Assembly: GCA_036346375.1 (NCBI GenBank)
Contig: CM070510.1
Location: forward strand, 64,576,376 to 64,640,375
Direction: 5' to 3'
DNA length: 64,000 nucleotides
From: Guadua angustifolia
Lineage: Eukaryota > Streptophyta > Magnoliopsida > Poales > Poaceae
Made by a program: the position numbers and the translations under genes. Below, one piece after another: positions 47,038 to 58,710 of this stretch (the first letter of the stretch is position 1; each line of letters begins with the position of its first letter). The notes under the pieces were generated by a model. The model made no database searches, was not told the origin of the DNA, and worked only from the letters and a program-made list of their open reading frames with translations.

Positions 47038-47481
47038 GGCCTGTTTGTTTCAATTTTAATTCTAAATTCTAGCCTCAAAATAAACAGTCTAATTTTAGAG
47101 TTCGATTCTTACAATCTAACCCACTTAGGTCATTCCCAGTGAGAGTTTCAACTGAGTTTTATTCTCATTAAATGATATGACACATCATTATATTTGGTGA
47201 CATGACAAGGTAATTATGAAGAGAGAGATAGAGAGAGTTTCATGAGAAGTGAGAGAGTTTCATCTAGATGAAACCTGAGATACACAGTTACCTAAAAAAA
47301 CTGATGTGGCACTCTTGGAAACTGAAAAATGAAACTATGCACTGGGAATGGCCTTATATACACTAGAATCCACAATCCACTTTCTATGTACTTTTGGATT
47401 CTAATTTTGAAGAATTAACTTCTCTACAATCATAATCCAGAATTAACTTTTAGAGAATCTAAAACTGAAACAAACAGGTCC
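47038..47481. mobile_element. outer MITE (GGCCTGTTTGTTTC termini) carrying a nested MITE
   Basis: The left GGCCTGTTTGTTTCAATTTT and right AAACTGAAACAAACAGGTCC are inverted. Internal blocks around 'gattctta'/'ggattcta' continue on both sides of the inserted element at 47128-47353. The flanks TAA and TAT give a degenerate duplication. Confidence 0.7.
47128..47353. mobile_element. nested Tourist-like MITE, TSD TTA
   Basis: GGTCATTCCCAGTGAGAGTT and AACTATGCACTGGGAATGGCC-type ends (core ACTGGGAATGGCC) are inverted and flanked by TTA at 47125-47127 and 47354-47356. The element interrupts the outer MITE, so it is the younger insertion. Confidence 0.85.
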
Positions 47482-48036
47482 TATGCTTGCTCCATATTTC
47501 TGCAACTGCAAACGCATCGCTCGGTCCTTATATCAGATGCAAGCAAAGAGCAACTGGAGCCAGCTCAGTGCCTCAGGCTGCCCAGCTATTGCCACCCAGC
47601 AGCTGACGTTGAACCGTGTTGGCCACTGCGTTGATTAATTAAGCATGCATAAGAGCTTAGTTACCCGTGTAGCTCGAGATCTGTTCAATGGCCATAAACT
47701 TCACTTTGACGAGATCATGTGAGACTGCTTAGTATGAACTCATCATTTCTCAGATGATCGGGTTGGAGGCAAAAAAAAAATTAGAGCTTGCCAGTAGTAA
47801 CTAGTGGAGTACTACTAAGGAGGCGTTTATCTTTTGTTATGCACGCAAATCACGGATTATTGAAGGACTTGGAGTCCAAAGTCAAGACGTACTCGGTGCG
47901 ATATTTGCAGACTGGGGTATAGTGAGTACTGACTACACGATGCAAGTGCAAAATGGGCCTCATCATGTCGCGTAACACCCAATGCAAGACGGACGCGGTT
48001 GAGCTCAGCCTTTTCAGAGTTGACCACCTACTTCCA
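47482..48036. other. 3' flank of HEMB
   Basis: The likely minus-strand 3'UTR of HEMB lies next to 48036. Nothing else is recognisable. Confidence 0.45.
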
Positions 48037-51000
48037 TCACATGCCGGACAAGACGGTGGCGGCCTGACGGGCGAAGTACGTCAGGATGATGTCAGCACCT
48101 GCTCGCCTGAGACACATGAGCGACTCCATCATGACCTTCTCTTCGCCGATCATGTTCAGTGCTCCGCCGGCCTTGATCATCGAGTACTCACCTGAAACCT
48201 GAAGGATTTGGTTGGAGCAAGCGTAAGATTGTTAGGCCCATGTGAAAGCTAAACACTCACACAGAGTTCATGTAACTCTGGTAAATTGAAAAGCTTATGT
48301 CCTCCAAAGCACAGATCAAATTATCTAAAACACAGAGGTGGAGATCCATTCATTGAAAGCTTGGTGTGCGAGAATACAAGATCAGGAGTCAGCTGGTTAT
48401 CTTTACTCATATTCATTGAAAAGACGATCAACTCCATTTTTTAAAAAAGAAGCCCTACCTTTTGAGTTTCAAGTATACCAACAATTTAACATCGGTCAAC
48501 TTCTTAAGAAAAGGCTTGTTGATGCTAATGATAGCATATATGGAGGCAACGACTGTGGTGCAATCAGCCCTCCCGTGCAATCACCGTGCAATCCAACTAA
48601 GAAAAGTTTCGAAAAATTCTGAAAAAAATCATGGATGTACATCTCATCTTACCCCATCTACATATAAAATTTCATGATCAAATTCGTCCTATGCTAAAAG
48701 TTACAAAAAAGACAAATTTCTGACAAACTTAAAAAGTTCAAATGCACCTCAAATTTGTCTTTTTTGTAACTTCTAGCATAGGACGAATTTGATCATGAAA
48801 TTTTATATGTAGATGGGGTAAGATGAGATGTACATCCATGATTTTTTTCAGAATTTTTCGAAACTTTTCTTAGTTGGATTGTACGGTGATTGCACGGGAG
48901 GGCTGATTGCACCACAGTCGTTGCCATATATGGATGCCTTATAAAATATGCAAATGACAGAACCTAGGGAACATCCATGAGATGAATAATGGATCCAAGT
49001 TTCAAGCTTCTTCTGTAATCTTGGTTGTGCATATAATGGCGAAAATAATATCTACTCCAGGGAGAGGCAGGGGTAGTCATTACTACATAGAATGCATAGT
49101 GAACCAGGAGTATTTTTAGCAGCGGTAAAGGTTGAAATGGCTCAATCGAATTTAGGAAAAATAAGCATGACAGAGTATATATGACTCCGGTATTAATAAG
49201 AGAATAGGAAGGTTCTTGTGGGGCACGGAATATATGATGGACAAGTGAGATGTGCAGCAGTTGGATAGACTAAATTATGATATGCAGTGTAGTACTAATG
49301 CTAAAAGGACTTCATCGACGGCATTGGATGTAAACAGTAAACAAGAACCACCTGATTTTTTTTTTAGAAATGGAAATGCTAGAGAAGAGGGAAATGGTAG
49401 AGAGGAAGAGGGACTGAAAAGCACAGCTTCACAGCAGTGTTGATTAGCCAATGAACTAACCTGGTATGCAGCAATTGGCAATGCTGAATTATCCCGAAGA
49501 AGTCGGATGACATCCAAGTATGGCAATCCAGGTTTCACCTATCAAAATGGAAACCGTGATATCAGAACCAACATACAAACAAGTTATCTTGGTACATACC
49601 ACTGATATATAAAGCCAGAGAATCACCAGAAGAATATCAGCCCCTTCTGCCTCATCTGCTGCAGTTTCTAGAAGGGCTTCTCTGTAGTTTGCTGGGTTCA
49701 TCTGATAACTTAAGAATGAAAAGAAAGAACAAATTTAGGTAATAAGCAACTAAATTGCAAACTAGATGGATGTAGTAGCTTCAGTGTCAGTTCCATACGT
49801 TTTCTTGTCCCCAAATCGTGGATTTGAATCTAAAGCTTCTCGGAATGGACCATAAAATGAACTGGCATACCTGCAAAAACATGTATTACAGATGCATCAT
49901 TCAAATCATATAAAGGTGCAATAGATATGGCCAACAGAAATAATATGATGCCATGAATGACATATATAAATGTACTTTGCAGTATAGGACATAATGGAGA
50001 CATAATGGAAACCCTCCGCATCCAAAGCAGCACGGATTGCTCCAACACGACCATCCATCATGTCACTAGGGCTGACTACATCAGCACCAGCACGTGCCTA
50101 TTTAGTTAGAGAAACATTATTTATGTTACTGAACTATAGCACTTATGAAGGTACTCAATCATCAAGACCAAAACATAATATCAAGAGAAGAGGTGTACCT
50201 GTGAAACTGCCTGCTTGCACAACTGATAAACTGTTTCATCATTCATAATTACACCTGACATGAGATGGAAACAAACCGACAATTAGGTGGAACCATAACA
50301 GTTGTATTTGCAGTCTTGTTCCCTTGTCAAAAGCATCCAACTCTGCCATCAGAAAATAGTGAAATTTGCTTCCTTAAATTGTAATAAGAAATTCTAAACT
50401 CTAGCAACATCATCCAACATAAGCCAAAAGCAAAACTGACGCCTTCAGTAGTAGTAGTTCTTAATGGTTATCAAACCGAAAGAGTAGAAATTGCTACCAT
50501 TATCCAATTACTTCCAATAACCAAATTTCTGAAAATCATGTGGTTTGATATTGCACATTAGGACCTTTAAGGATAAAGTAACTCCAATTTAAGGTTTAGG
50601 AAAAGGAGGAAATTGTAGTTTCATTGCAAAGTTGCCAAAATTGACCAGTCGACTGAGTTGTCGACTGTCAACATTCTACACAACAGCGTCTCATTCCCCT
50701 AGCCAATACTGAACTGGATGCGACGACAAGAACTAAAGTAACTAGTTGCTATGACAAGAACTGAAGTAGTAGTCACTTAGCTATATCCAATTCGATACTA
50801 GTTTTAGAAACTCCAATCAGGACATTTACAATACAGCGATGTCTTGAAACCAAGACATCGATATCATTCAGAGTAGCTAATATGTTTCTCACACTTCCAT
50901 CAACACGCAAGCAATGGATGAAAATGATTACATATTATATATCACTAACTCTGAGGAGTGCAAGGTCAAAAGGTGGCCATTTTCCTTACCATCTTCCCTC

Positions 51001-52156
51001 ACAATGCCATCATGACCATCAGAAGAATAAGGGTCCAAAGCAACATCCGTGTAGACAACCTAAATCAGACATATGATTAGAAGAAAAGGTATTAGCAGCA
51101 ACAGTGCAAAGCCACAGTCTGTATTGAATGAGAGAACGCATAACTTACAATATCAGGGAATTTATCCTTGAGCAGGCGGATTGTTCGTGGAACCAAACCA
51201 TTGTCATTGTACGCCTCATCTCCTGTTTGAGACTGGAGGAACAAAAGGTATAAGCCTTTCCAAGACACAAGCACATGTATAAAACAAGTAGTTAGTTATA
51301 TTCCGCCAAATACCTTCAACGCATCAGGAACTTTGGGAAAGAGCACGAAGCTGTTAACGCCAACATCACGTGCCTTGTAGACCTGTGTATAATGGTGGTA
51401 TGGATAATATGACATCAGGTCTGATGACTGATAGCCACCTAAGAAGAGAAATTCCACCGAAAAAACATGACAAATACTTAGTATCGATCTTAGCTAATCC
51501 CTAGTACTCTCAATACCTCATCAAGAAGCCCATGCCTCCACCCAAGCCTAAAGCACCCCGGCATAGCTCCAATAGGAGCATCCTCTTCCCCTGCAGATAA
51601 CACCGAAAAAGCCTGATATATCAAATCTAAATATGTCCACCATTCATATCAGTAGATTTCACGACCAACCTTCGTGAATGAATAGCGGGAGCACCAGATT
51701 GGCGGGCGAGATGCTTGTCTCCTGGAATGCAGCCCTAAGAGCAGGCGATCTCCGGCTGCGACGAGGGCGCTTTGTCAGGTCCTGAAAAGTGAACACGCAT
51801 CAAACAGGTCTACAATGCAGCCTTTTGCTATTGCACCGTAAACCATAAGCGACATTGCAAATCCAGTTGGGGCTTACAAGAGGCCTGATCTCCGGTGTTC
51901 CTTCAGGGGCCTTTGGTCTAGCCAACGGCGGGGGAGCGGGGAATCTCCCAGCGACGGCGTCGGCCTCGCACTCCTCGATGCTCCTCCCAGACGGCGCCCT
52001 GACCTCCTGCTCGCTGCTGACCCTAACGGCCGTGGAACGCAGCCTTGGCCCGGTTCTTGGAACGGCGAAACAAGTCCCAACGGCCGCATGGCCGTGGCAG
52101 CTCCTAGCCTGGAGCATCGGAATGTTGGCGGGGGAGAAGGAGACGGCGGAAGCCAT
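48037..52156 (-). CDS. HEMB: delta-aminolevulinic acid dehydratase, chloroplast precursor
   Basis: Twelve exons on the minus strand: 52156-51878, 51781-51670, 51590-51517, 51382-51314, 51232-51149, 51059-50990, 50254-50199, 50097-49976, 49870-49799, 49708-49627, 49538-49461 and 48198-48037. They encode 419 aa in one frame. The enzyme condenses two 5-aminolevulinate molecules into porphobilinogen in the plastid, the first common step toward chlorophyll and haem. Residues about 1-60 look like a transit peptide. SPANLVLPLFIHEG opens the barrel core. YTDVALDPYSSDGHDGIV is the aspartate-rich metal region of plant, magnesium-type enzymes, where animal enzymes have zinc-binding cysteines. The two substrate-binding lysines are in SYTAKYASSFYGPF and ILLVKPGLPY. 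The protein ends in LTYFARQAATVLSGM. Intron 11 is unusually long (1262 bp) because of an inserted hairpin element. Confidence 0.97.
48545..48925. mobile_element. Mutator-like hairpin MITE in the last HEMB intron, 9-bp TSD
   Basis: ATATATGGA lies at 48536-48544 and 48926-48934, a perfect 9-bp duplication as made by Mutator-like transposases. The element is two 175-bp arms (48545-48719 and 48751-48925) that are reverse complements with two mismatches, plus a 31-bp loop. It starts GGCAACGACTGTGGTGCAAT. The near identity of the arms points to a recent insertion. It lies within HEMB intron 11, so the HEMB pre-mRNA would carry a long hairpin. Confidence 0.95.
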
Positions 52157-53723
52157 AGCCGCCTAGCTGCAATGTCAAGACCAAGAAAACGGATTTCGCA
52201 GACGTGATCAATAATTGGGAACTATCTTAGCTTCCGACGCATTGCAGTTTGATTAAAATTTGATTGTAGACTACGATAAACAAGTAAAAGAGGGATCTTG
52301 ACGGGTGCAAGAGGCGAAGCAGTCGGATTGAATTGGGATTGGTGAGATTGGAGATTAAATTGAGCTTGATAGGTTCAAGGGACCTGCAAATCTTGGAGAC
52401 TAGGAAGTAGGAAGAGGAGGATTTGGCGGCACACGTGCCTGGAGGCTGGAAAAGAAGATGAGGATGATAAGACGCAGTTCTAACGGAGAGAGTTCGGAGA
52501 AAGAGTGACTAATCCTGATTAGAGACTTGCGTTTCTCGAAGTTTCACTTTTTTTTTTAGTTTCCCTTAATTACCTCATTTTTTCCTAGTCCATCTTAGAT
52601 AGAATCGTAAATATAGCCACTTCTCCACTATAGAATATGCCTCTCGCGCTCATTTGCTGCAGGACACCGTCTCATGCACTCACTGACTGTAGCAGATCTC
52701 TTCCGCTTGTCATCCGCGAGAGGCCGCCACTCCCGCACTATCTCGACCCTTCTCCCACGCTCCTCACCAGTTGCCACGCTCTCTTGGCACTTGTCACGTC
52801 TTCTACGGTAGAGAAGAATACTAAATTCGCAATTTCGCTCGAGAGATAACTAAATTACAAGGTAAGTGGCTTGAAAATGATAATTTCCGATCTGCTCCCT
52901 CCTCTTTTGTCTTTTTTAATAATCAGCACTGACCATGCACTGCAACACTGACGCACATGCCATAGATACAAAAACTGTATACATATCCAATTCTCGACCG
53001 ATATCAAATACTCTTACTCATCGGTCGTACGGGATTACTGCAGAAACCAAGAAAAATCAGAGCATTGAAGCTTTAGTTGCCACCATCAGTTGCTGTGCGT
53101 CGAATGCAGCTGACAAGTTGAAACCAACTTTCCAGAGGAAGGAACGGTACTCCGGACCACTGATGCTGAAAAAGGATGTAAGATCACACGGCTGCATGTG
53201 CTAGGATAATCGGATTTTGGAGGCGCAGGAGTGATGAGACGATAAATATAGCTCAGCATTGCAACTTACAATGGGGGAAGTGGATCAAGTTTCCCTTCTG
53301 AACTTTTTATGGTTACTCTTCTAGCTCTCTAGCTCTTTCAAGAAATCAAGATGACCTTGTACACACATCAGATCATCAACTGCTATTTTCTTTGCTTCAA
53401 AAGCTATCCTTTTCTGTTTTGGAGAAAAGACTATCCATTTCTTTTCTACTTGGTCTTTTCTTTTTTTTTTTTGGCAAGCTTACATGATCAGACAGAGAAA
53501 AAAAAAAGTAGGAACAGGAGGATATATCATTACAGTAATCAAATCTGTTTCTGAAGTCAATCTGTTGATGATCTTTACAAAAAGGACCAAAATGGCGTAT
53601 CATGTGAATTCCACAAGGCTTCTATATGAAAAAAAAAAGCAAATGACTTTACAAGAGGAAAAGTATACACATTAGATGACCCGTATAGGACACATATCTG
53701 AGTCTCGGACAGAGCCACATCAA
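52157..53723. other. HEMB promoter side and HCF173 3' flank
   Basis: The HEMB promoter (minus strand) must lie just right of 52156, and the 3'UTR of HCF173 just left of 53724. No further gene; short frames here are not supported. No TATA element is assigned. Confidence 0.45.
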
Positions 53724-56700
53724 TCAGGTGTTCTTCTCTAGAACAGATAATGCCGGTGTAAGATAGTTGTTAGCCTTGTCTGGCAAATGAGCCACCTGCA
53801 AAACGTACATAACAAATTAGCAAACACGAAAGTAAAGAAAAAGGCCTTGTAGATTGGAACATGTGATCCATCCACTATCGTTTCAATTAGAACTTACAAG
53901 TTCATAGAGCTCGTTCCCTTGTTCAGCAACATATTCGTAGCATACCTAAGTGAGTACATAGTAACAAGTTAGTTATTGCACCACTGAAGATTATTATCAG
54001 TTATAAAAGTATCACAGTATAGAAGAAAATGGAAGTAAAAATCAAATCTTACATCAAAACTTTTATTTCTTGCAGTGGAATCATGCAACGCTTTGACACA
54101 AATATCTGCTACATCAGCGCAGCTGATACCCTACATTTCAAGTCAAAGATTAGTGTTCCCTATGAGATAATATTCACATAATAAGACACATGCAAGTTCA
54201 TGAAGTTCACCTGAGAGATTCTGTTCCCTTGATCAAAGATCAATGCACGCTGACCACCAGGTTCTTCCTGGAAAATTTTTTGTTGAGTGGTCATGATGCA
54301 ACCATTTTTAACTTTTAATGAAGCTTAGGCAATACTTTGAAAGTAATTATGCCCTCACAATCCTAGTTCAGATGGTTGACCATATGATGGACGCAGATGG
54401 CTACTAGGTTATTACATATACTAAAAGAGGAATGTAAAATTATGAGTTCAAAGTGAATTGCTAGAAACTTCATTAATGTCCGCAGGTCTATCAGTATGCT
54501 GTACCTGCAGTGGGCCCGGGCGTACAATTGTATATCCAAGGCCTGACCTCCTCAGTGCATCCTCTCCAGCCTATAAGAATACCAGGATCCTTCACAATTT
54601 GATGAACATTTGAATTAGGGAAGCATAGATATGTTAAATGGTTCCAAAATGTAAAACCTTCTTTGCTTTGAGAACTTGTTCTCTTCTGTTAGGTTCAATT
54701 CCAGAACCTGTGCATGACACCAGTATGAAGTCTGTTTCTTGACCAGTCTGCGACAAATCAAAGAGATAAAGTTTATAAATATACTGATAGAAAAACCAAT
54801 TCAACTCTGACAAAAATCGGCTCATATTTCCCTATAAATAATCAGAGGGAAATGTTGGAGATGTTTGGATGAAAAATTAGTTGGATGCAACAAGAATTAG
54901 AAAAAAAAAAGGGCAAGAAAGTAGCTAGGCCATGTTATAGGTAATCAATCAAGGGGCAACTTACAGGTAAAGCTTTGATGTATTCCATTATTAGCTCAAA
55001 GTTTCTGGGGTCACTGGCACCTTGAGATTCATTACCAGGTCTCTGCATAGTGCATTAGTAGGTAAGCCACCGATTTCATGTTCTAAACAACAAATCTACA
55101 TTTGCTGGCTTATGGTGACGATGGAAAATAATCCATCATATTGTACTAACCTGCCTTTTTGGTTCAAACCTAATGGTTAGTGTATGCACAAGAAAAGGAT
55201 CTAGGGGAGGATCTTGTGGGTTTACTGGCCGAAAAGCGGAAAATGGCACTCTTACCTGCAGAATACAAACATAACGAAATTAAGGAGGTCAAATTCTACA
55301 TGTTTCGATTACTACCAGACAGCACAAGCAGCTGATATAGCTAAGTTATTGCGCAATACTTACCCTACAAAAGCCTACTTTTGTAGTCATCCGAGTAAAA
55401 TACTTCTTACTCTGTGAGGTATCAGCCAGTGGACCAGTCTCAAGAATAACTACATATGATCTTCCATTTCCACCCACCGAAAAAAGCAAGCCATCGTACC
55501 TTTGCAAAAAAAAAGGCAGAATTGACATGCCACAGAGTTCATTGTGATGCATCAAAATTTGTCAACATCAGAGAAGCTGTTAAGCAAAACATAAGAGCTT
55601 CTCATACCTGTCTAGGGTGGAACCCAGAGGAAGAGAAAGCCTTTTTGATATCTCAACATATCCACCTCTAGTGAAAACAAATCCTGAGAATAAGCAGTTT
55701 ATAAGAAAAATAAGTCAAAAACAAAATAAGCACACCAAGGTTAATTAGTAGATTTGCCAAGAACCATGTCCTAAAGTTACACGGCAGAAGGTGCTACCTG
55801 AGAAAATTGCCTGGTCAGCTTCTGAAAATTCAAATGATGCATCGATACCTTCATCGAACCTAGAAGCAAAGGTATTTGGAAAGTAAGATCCCTGGCGCAC
55901 CTCCCAACCATTCAGAGACTTGGCAGATTTAAATTTTGCAATCAAGAGTTTGCTCTTGCTGCTTTTACCAGCCCTGAGTTGAGCCAACTCATTGTAGTAA
56001 TCCTGCAGTATAAAGCATATCTAAGCGAAGCTGTTTTCAACAAGGTATGATGAGAATCATGAAGACTAGTAATTGGTAAGATGAGAAACTTAAGGTTAGA
56101 AGGGATACCTGGAAAGCCTTGCTAACATTCCCGACTCCTTGTTCATCAACCCTAATTAGGTCTCCAGTAATGGTTGAACGTGCAGTTGCACAATAGATTA
56201 TCTTGCTGCAACCCGACACAGCTGTTTTCACAGTTGAATGATCACCAACATCACCAACAACAATATCCACCGACCTTGGAAGCATATCTATAACTTCAGG
56301 ATCGTTCCTTCTAACTAAAGCCTGTTATAATGATGAAGTTATGTCCATATTTCCTTAGTTTCTCAAAAACAAGAAAGGAAAGAAGCCTTTTAGGTATATT
56401 GGATGCTGTTTAACTGCTCAGCTATATGAGGAGCAGATCGTCAGATCGTGAGCATGTGTTGATAATTCCGCAAATTATCAGAAGTGGAAACTATGAAACA
56501 TGTTTTCTGCTAACATTGTCATTTTCCATGAGCCAATTAGCACTATCAACAAGTCCTTGGTTATTCATCAAATTTTATCATTCCTCGTTTCCTAATGTAG
56601 ATTGCACCTCATTTCCTACTGTAGATTGTTTACAAGTGTGTCAGCGTTACGCATTGGATACAACAATTCAGACCTAAAATCCTAAACAATTCAGCAAGTG

Positions 56701-57868
56701 TAGATGGGAGCAGACAACCAAATGCACTCCTGTACATTAAACTAGATTAGGCCAGCAATTACTACCGTGCAAAGCTGACAGTTTTTTAGTACAGCAGCAG
56801 CTTCTGAAGTTGCAAATGTGGAGGGGAATCTAGATAGATAAGTTGATATCACGAAATATGACAACCAGGATTCTATGTAAAGAAAAGTAGCATAGCCATT
56901 GCATCGAACAGTCTTAAAACAGAGATTCCTATGTTTGTCTCTCCTAGCCTAGGCCAGTAATGACTGCATATAACTCGTCGTGCTCAGTTATTCCACTCGA
57001 ATGTTCTGACATTATAGCTCAATCAACATCACTTGGCATTTGTCAATGTGATAATTTACTATCAAGAGTAATGGTGCACAACTGCACATGATCGAACACA
57101 AATTGTTCTCGGAAAAAAAAGGAGAATGAATCATTGAACAGGAAACAAGCAGGAGTGAAGAAGAAAGTGCATGTTGCTGCTGACCTTGACGTTGTATCCT
57201 CGGAGCATGAGCTTGCGGACGACGATGCGCCCGATGCGGCTGGTGGCCCCGACGACGAGGACGGTGGTGTCCTGCGCGCCGGGGACGGTGAACTCGCACA
57301 TGGGTCCGCCGCGGATGAGCACGGCCTGCTCCTCCTCCGCCAGTGCCGTGGAGGACGCGCTGGACATCTGCCCGAGCCGTGAGAACTTGCGCCACACCTC
57401 GTCGAATATCTGCCGCGACCGACGCCCCAGCCCCACCGGGTTCACCATCACCTCGTCCAGGTCCAGCCCCGCCACCGCCCGGCTCCCGCCCTCCTCCTCG
57501 TCCTTCTTCTTGGCCTCCTCTTCCTCCTTCTCCTTGGCCTTCTCCTCCTCCTCTAGCAGCGCGGTGGACTTCTTCGTCTTCCGGGAGCGGCGTGACCGCG
57601 CCTTCCTGCGCGGCTTCGCGGCCGCGGTAGCACTGGCAGGCGCGGCACCCTCCACTAGCTCGGCGGCCACATCCGTGGGCTTCGCCGCGAAGCAACACGC
57701 GCTGCTGTGGTAGCGCCTGGCTACGCCGGTGGAGGAGCCGGCCGCCAGCGGGAGCGCGCGGGAGGAGGAGCCCGGCGGCGCGCAGTGGTTGTTGTGGAAC
57801 GACGCGATGATGGTGCTCACGGCCCCCGCCGCGGCGGGAGACGCCCGCGCCGCCACGATGGCAGCCAT
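53724..57868 (-). CDS. HCF173: HCF173, atypical SDR with CIA30 domain, psbA translation factor
   Basis: Thirteen exons on the minus strand: 57868-57185, 56321-56109, 56002-55798, 55683-55608, 55499-55364, 55255-55151, 55042-54965, 54747-54658, 54570-54505, 54267-54211, 54130-54053, 53945-53898 and 53795-53724. They encode 635 aa in one frame. The chloroplast protein HCF173 binds the psbA mRNA leader and promotes D1 synthesis for photosystem II. Residues 1-60 are alanine/serine-rich like a transit peptide. An acidic-basic lysine/glutamate stretch follows at about 100-140. DEVMVNPVGLGRRSRQIFDE comes next, then the dinucleotide-binding motif VLVVGATSRIGRIVVRKL (about 204-221). A CIA30-type domain follows (KSKLLIAKFKSAKSLNGWEV to FEPKRQ), and the SDR fold then resumes (FILVSCTGSGIEPNRREQVL, YTIIRPGPL). 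The start at 57868 is chosen because it opens a transit-like peptide. The frame stays open upstream to an ATG at 58117. Confidence 0.95.
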
Positions 57869-58117
57869 GGCGATGGAGGTGATGGTTCTCGCGAAATCCG
57901 GCGTCGCCGAGGAGTCTGCTTTCCGAGACCACCCACCCCGCGCCGATAAAGCGGGGCAGCCGACCGAGTGGCGCTGCCGTCCCGGCCTCCATTTGTGGCT
58001 GCAGTTGCGTGTTGCCGACAAGCTCGCACGCACCGGCACCACCCGGTGGGGCTCACAGCGCAGAGACGCGAGCATGGTGCGGCGACTGGCGGCCAAGTAG
58101 CCGGTGCCCACGCTCAC
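57869..58117 (-). other. in-frame upstream extension of HCF173
   Basis: The HCF173 frame has no stop for 83 codons upstream of the chosen ATG, with in-frame ATGs at 58117 and 58075. The extension is arginine-rich with few acidic residues, so it could itself act as a transit peptide. Whether it is translated or is 5'UTR cannot be decided from the sequence. Confidence 0.4.
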
Positions 58118-58708
58118 TTCGTAGCGGATAAAAGGCGCGGCACGACACGTAGAGAGGAGGAGAGTGGCGGGAGGCGTGGCCGCGTGGTGGCACGGCGCGG
58201 CGCGGCGACGTGGTCATGCTGGGTTCACTTCTCTCGCTCTTCCGTATATGCATTTTCTCGTTCTAGTAGCCTACATTCCAGTAGTATATGGGTGGGAGAC
58301 AGGCAATGGATGACGTGTAGAGACCCAGGCCCTCAGGAATCTGCGAAATTCAGAGCCTCGAAATTAGTTCCTTCCTGTTGGGAAGCGCAGCTTCAACACT
58401 GTTGAGACAGTTTTAGATAGTATAGATTATAGCTAGTTATATAGAAAAATAGTTATTTAAAGAATCATTTGTCTGGAAAATCTGCTAGCTAGAGAATTTG
58501 TTCGTTCGGCAATCTGATTGTTGATGGGCTGGCTTCGAGCAGAGGCGCGGGAGCTCGGGCGGAGTGGCAAGCAAAGAAGCTCAGCGCGGGGATGGCGGAG
58601 GATCTTGGGCCAGCGGCGAAGAGAAGGATCTCAAGCAGAGGAGGAGCTCGGGGGGGGAGTGGCGAGGCGATGATTGATAGAGTGGCGATGGCGGGAGGGT
58701 GGTGGGCG
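58118..58708. other. HCF173 promoter side
   Basis: It contains the minus-strand promoter of HCF173. A 'ggataaaagg' stretch near 58126 could hold a TATA-like or I-box-like site on the minus strand, but this is weak. The rest is a GC-rich repeat leading into the hAT element. Confidence 0.35.
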
Positions 58709-58710
58709 GC

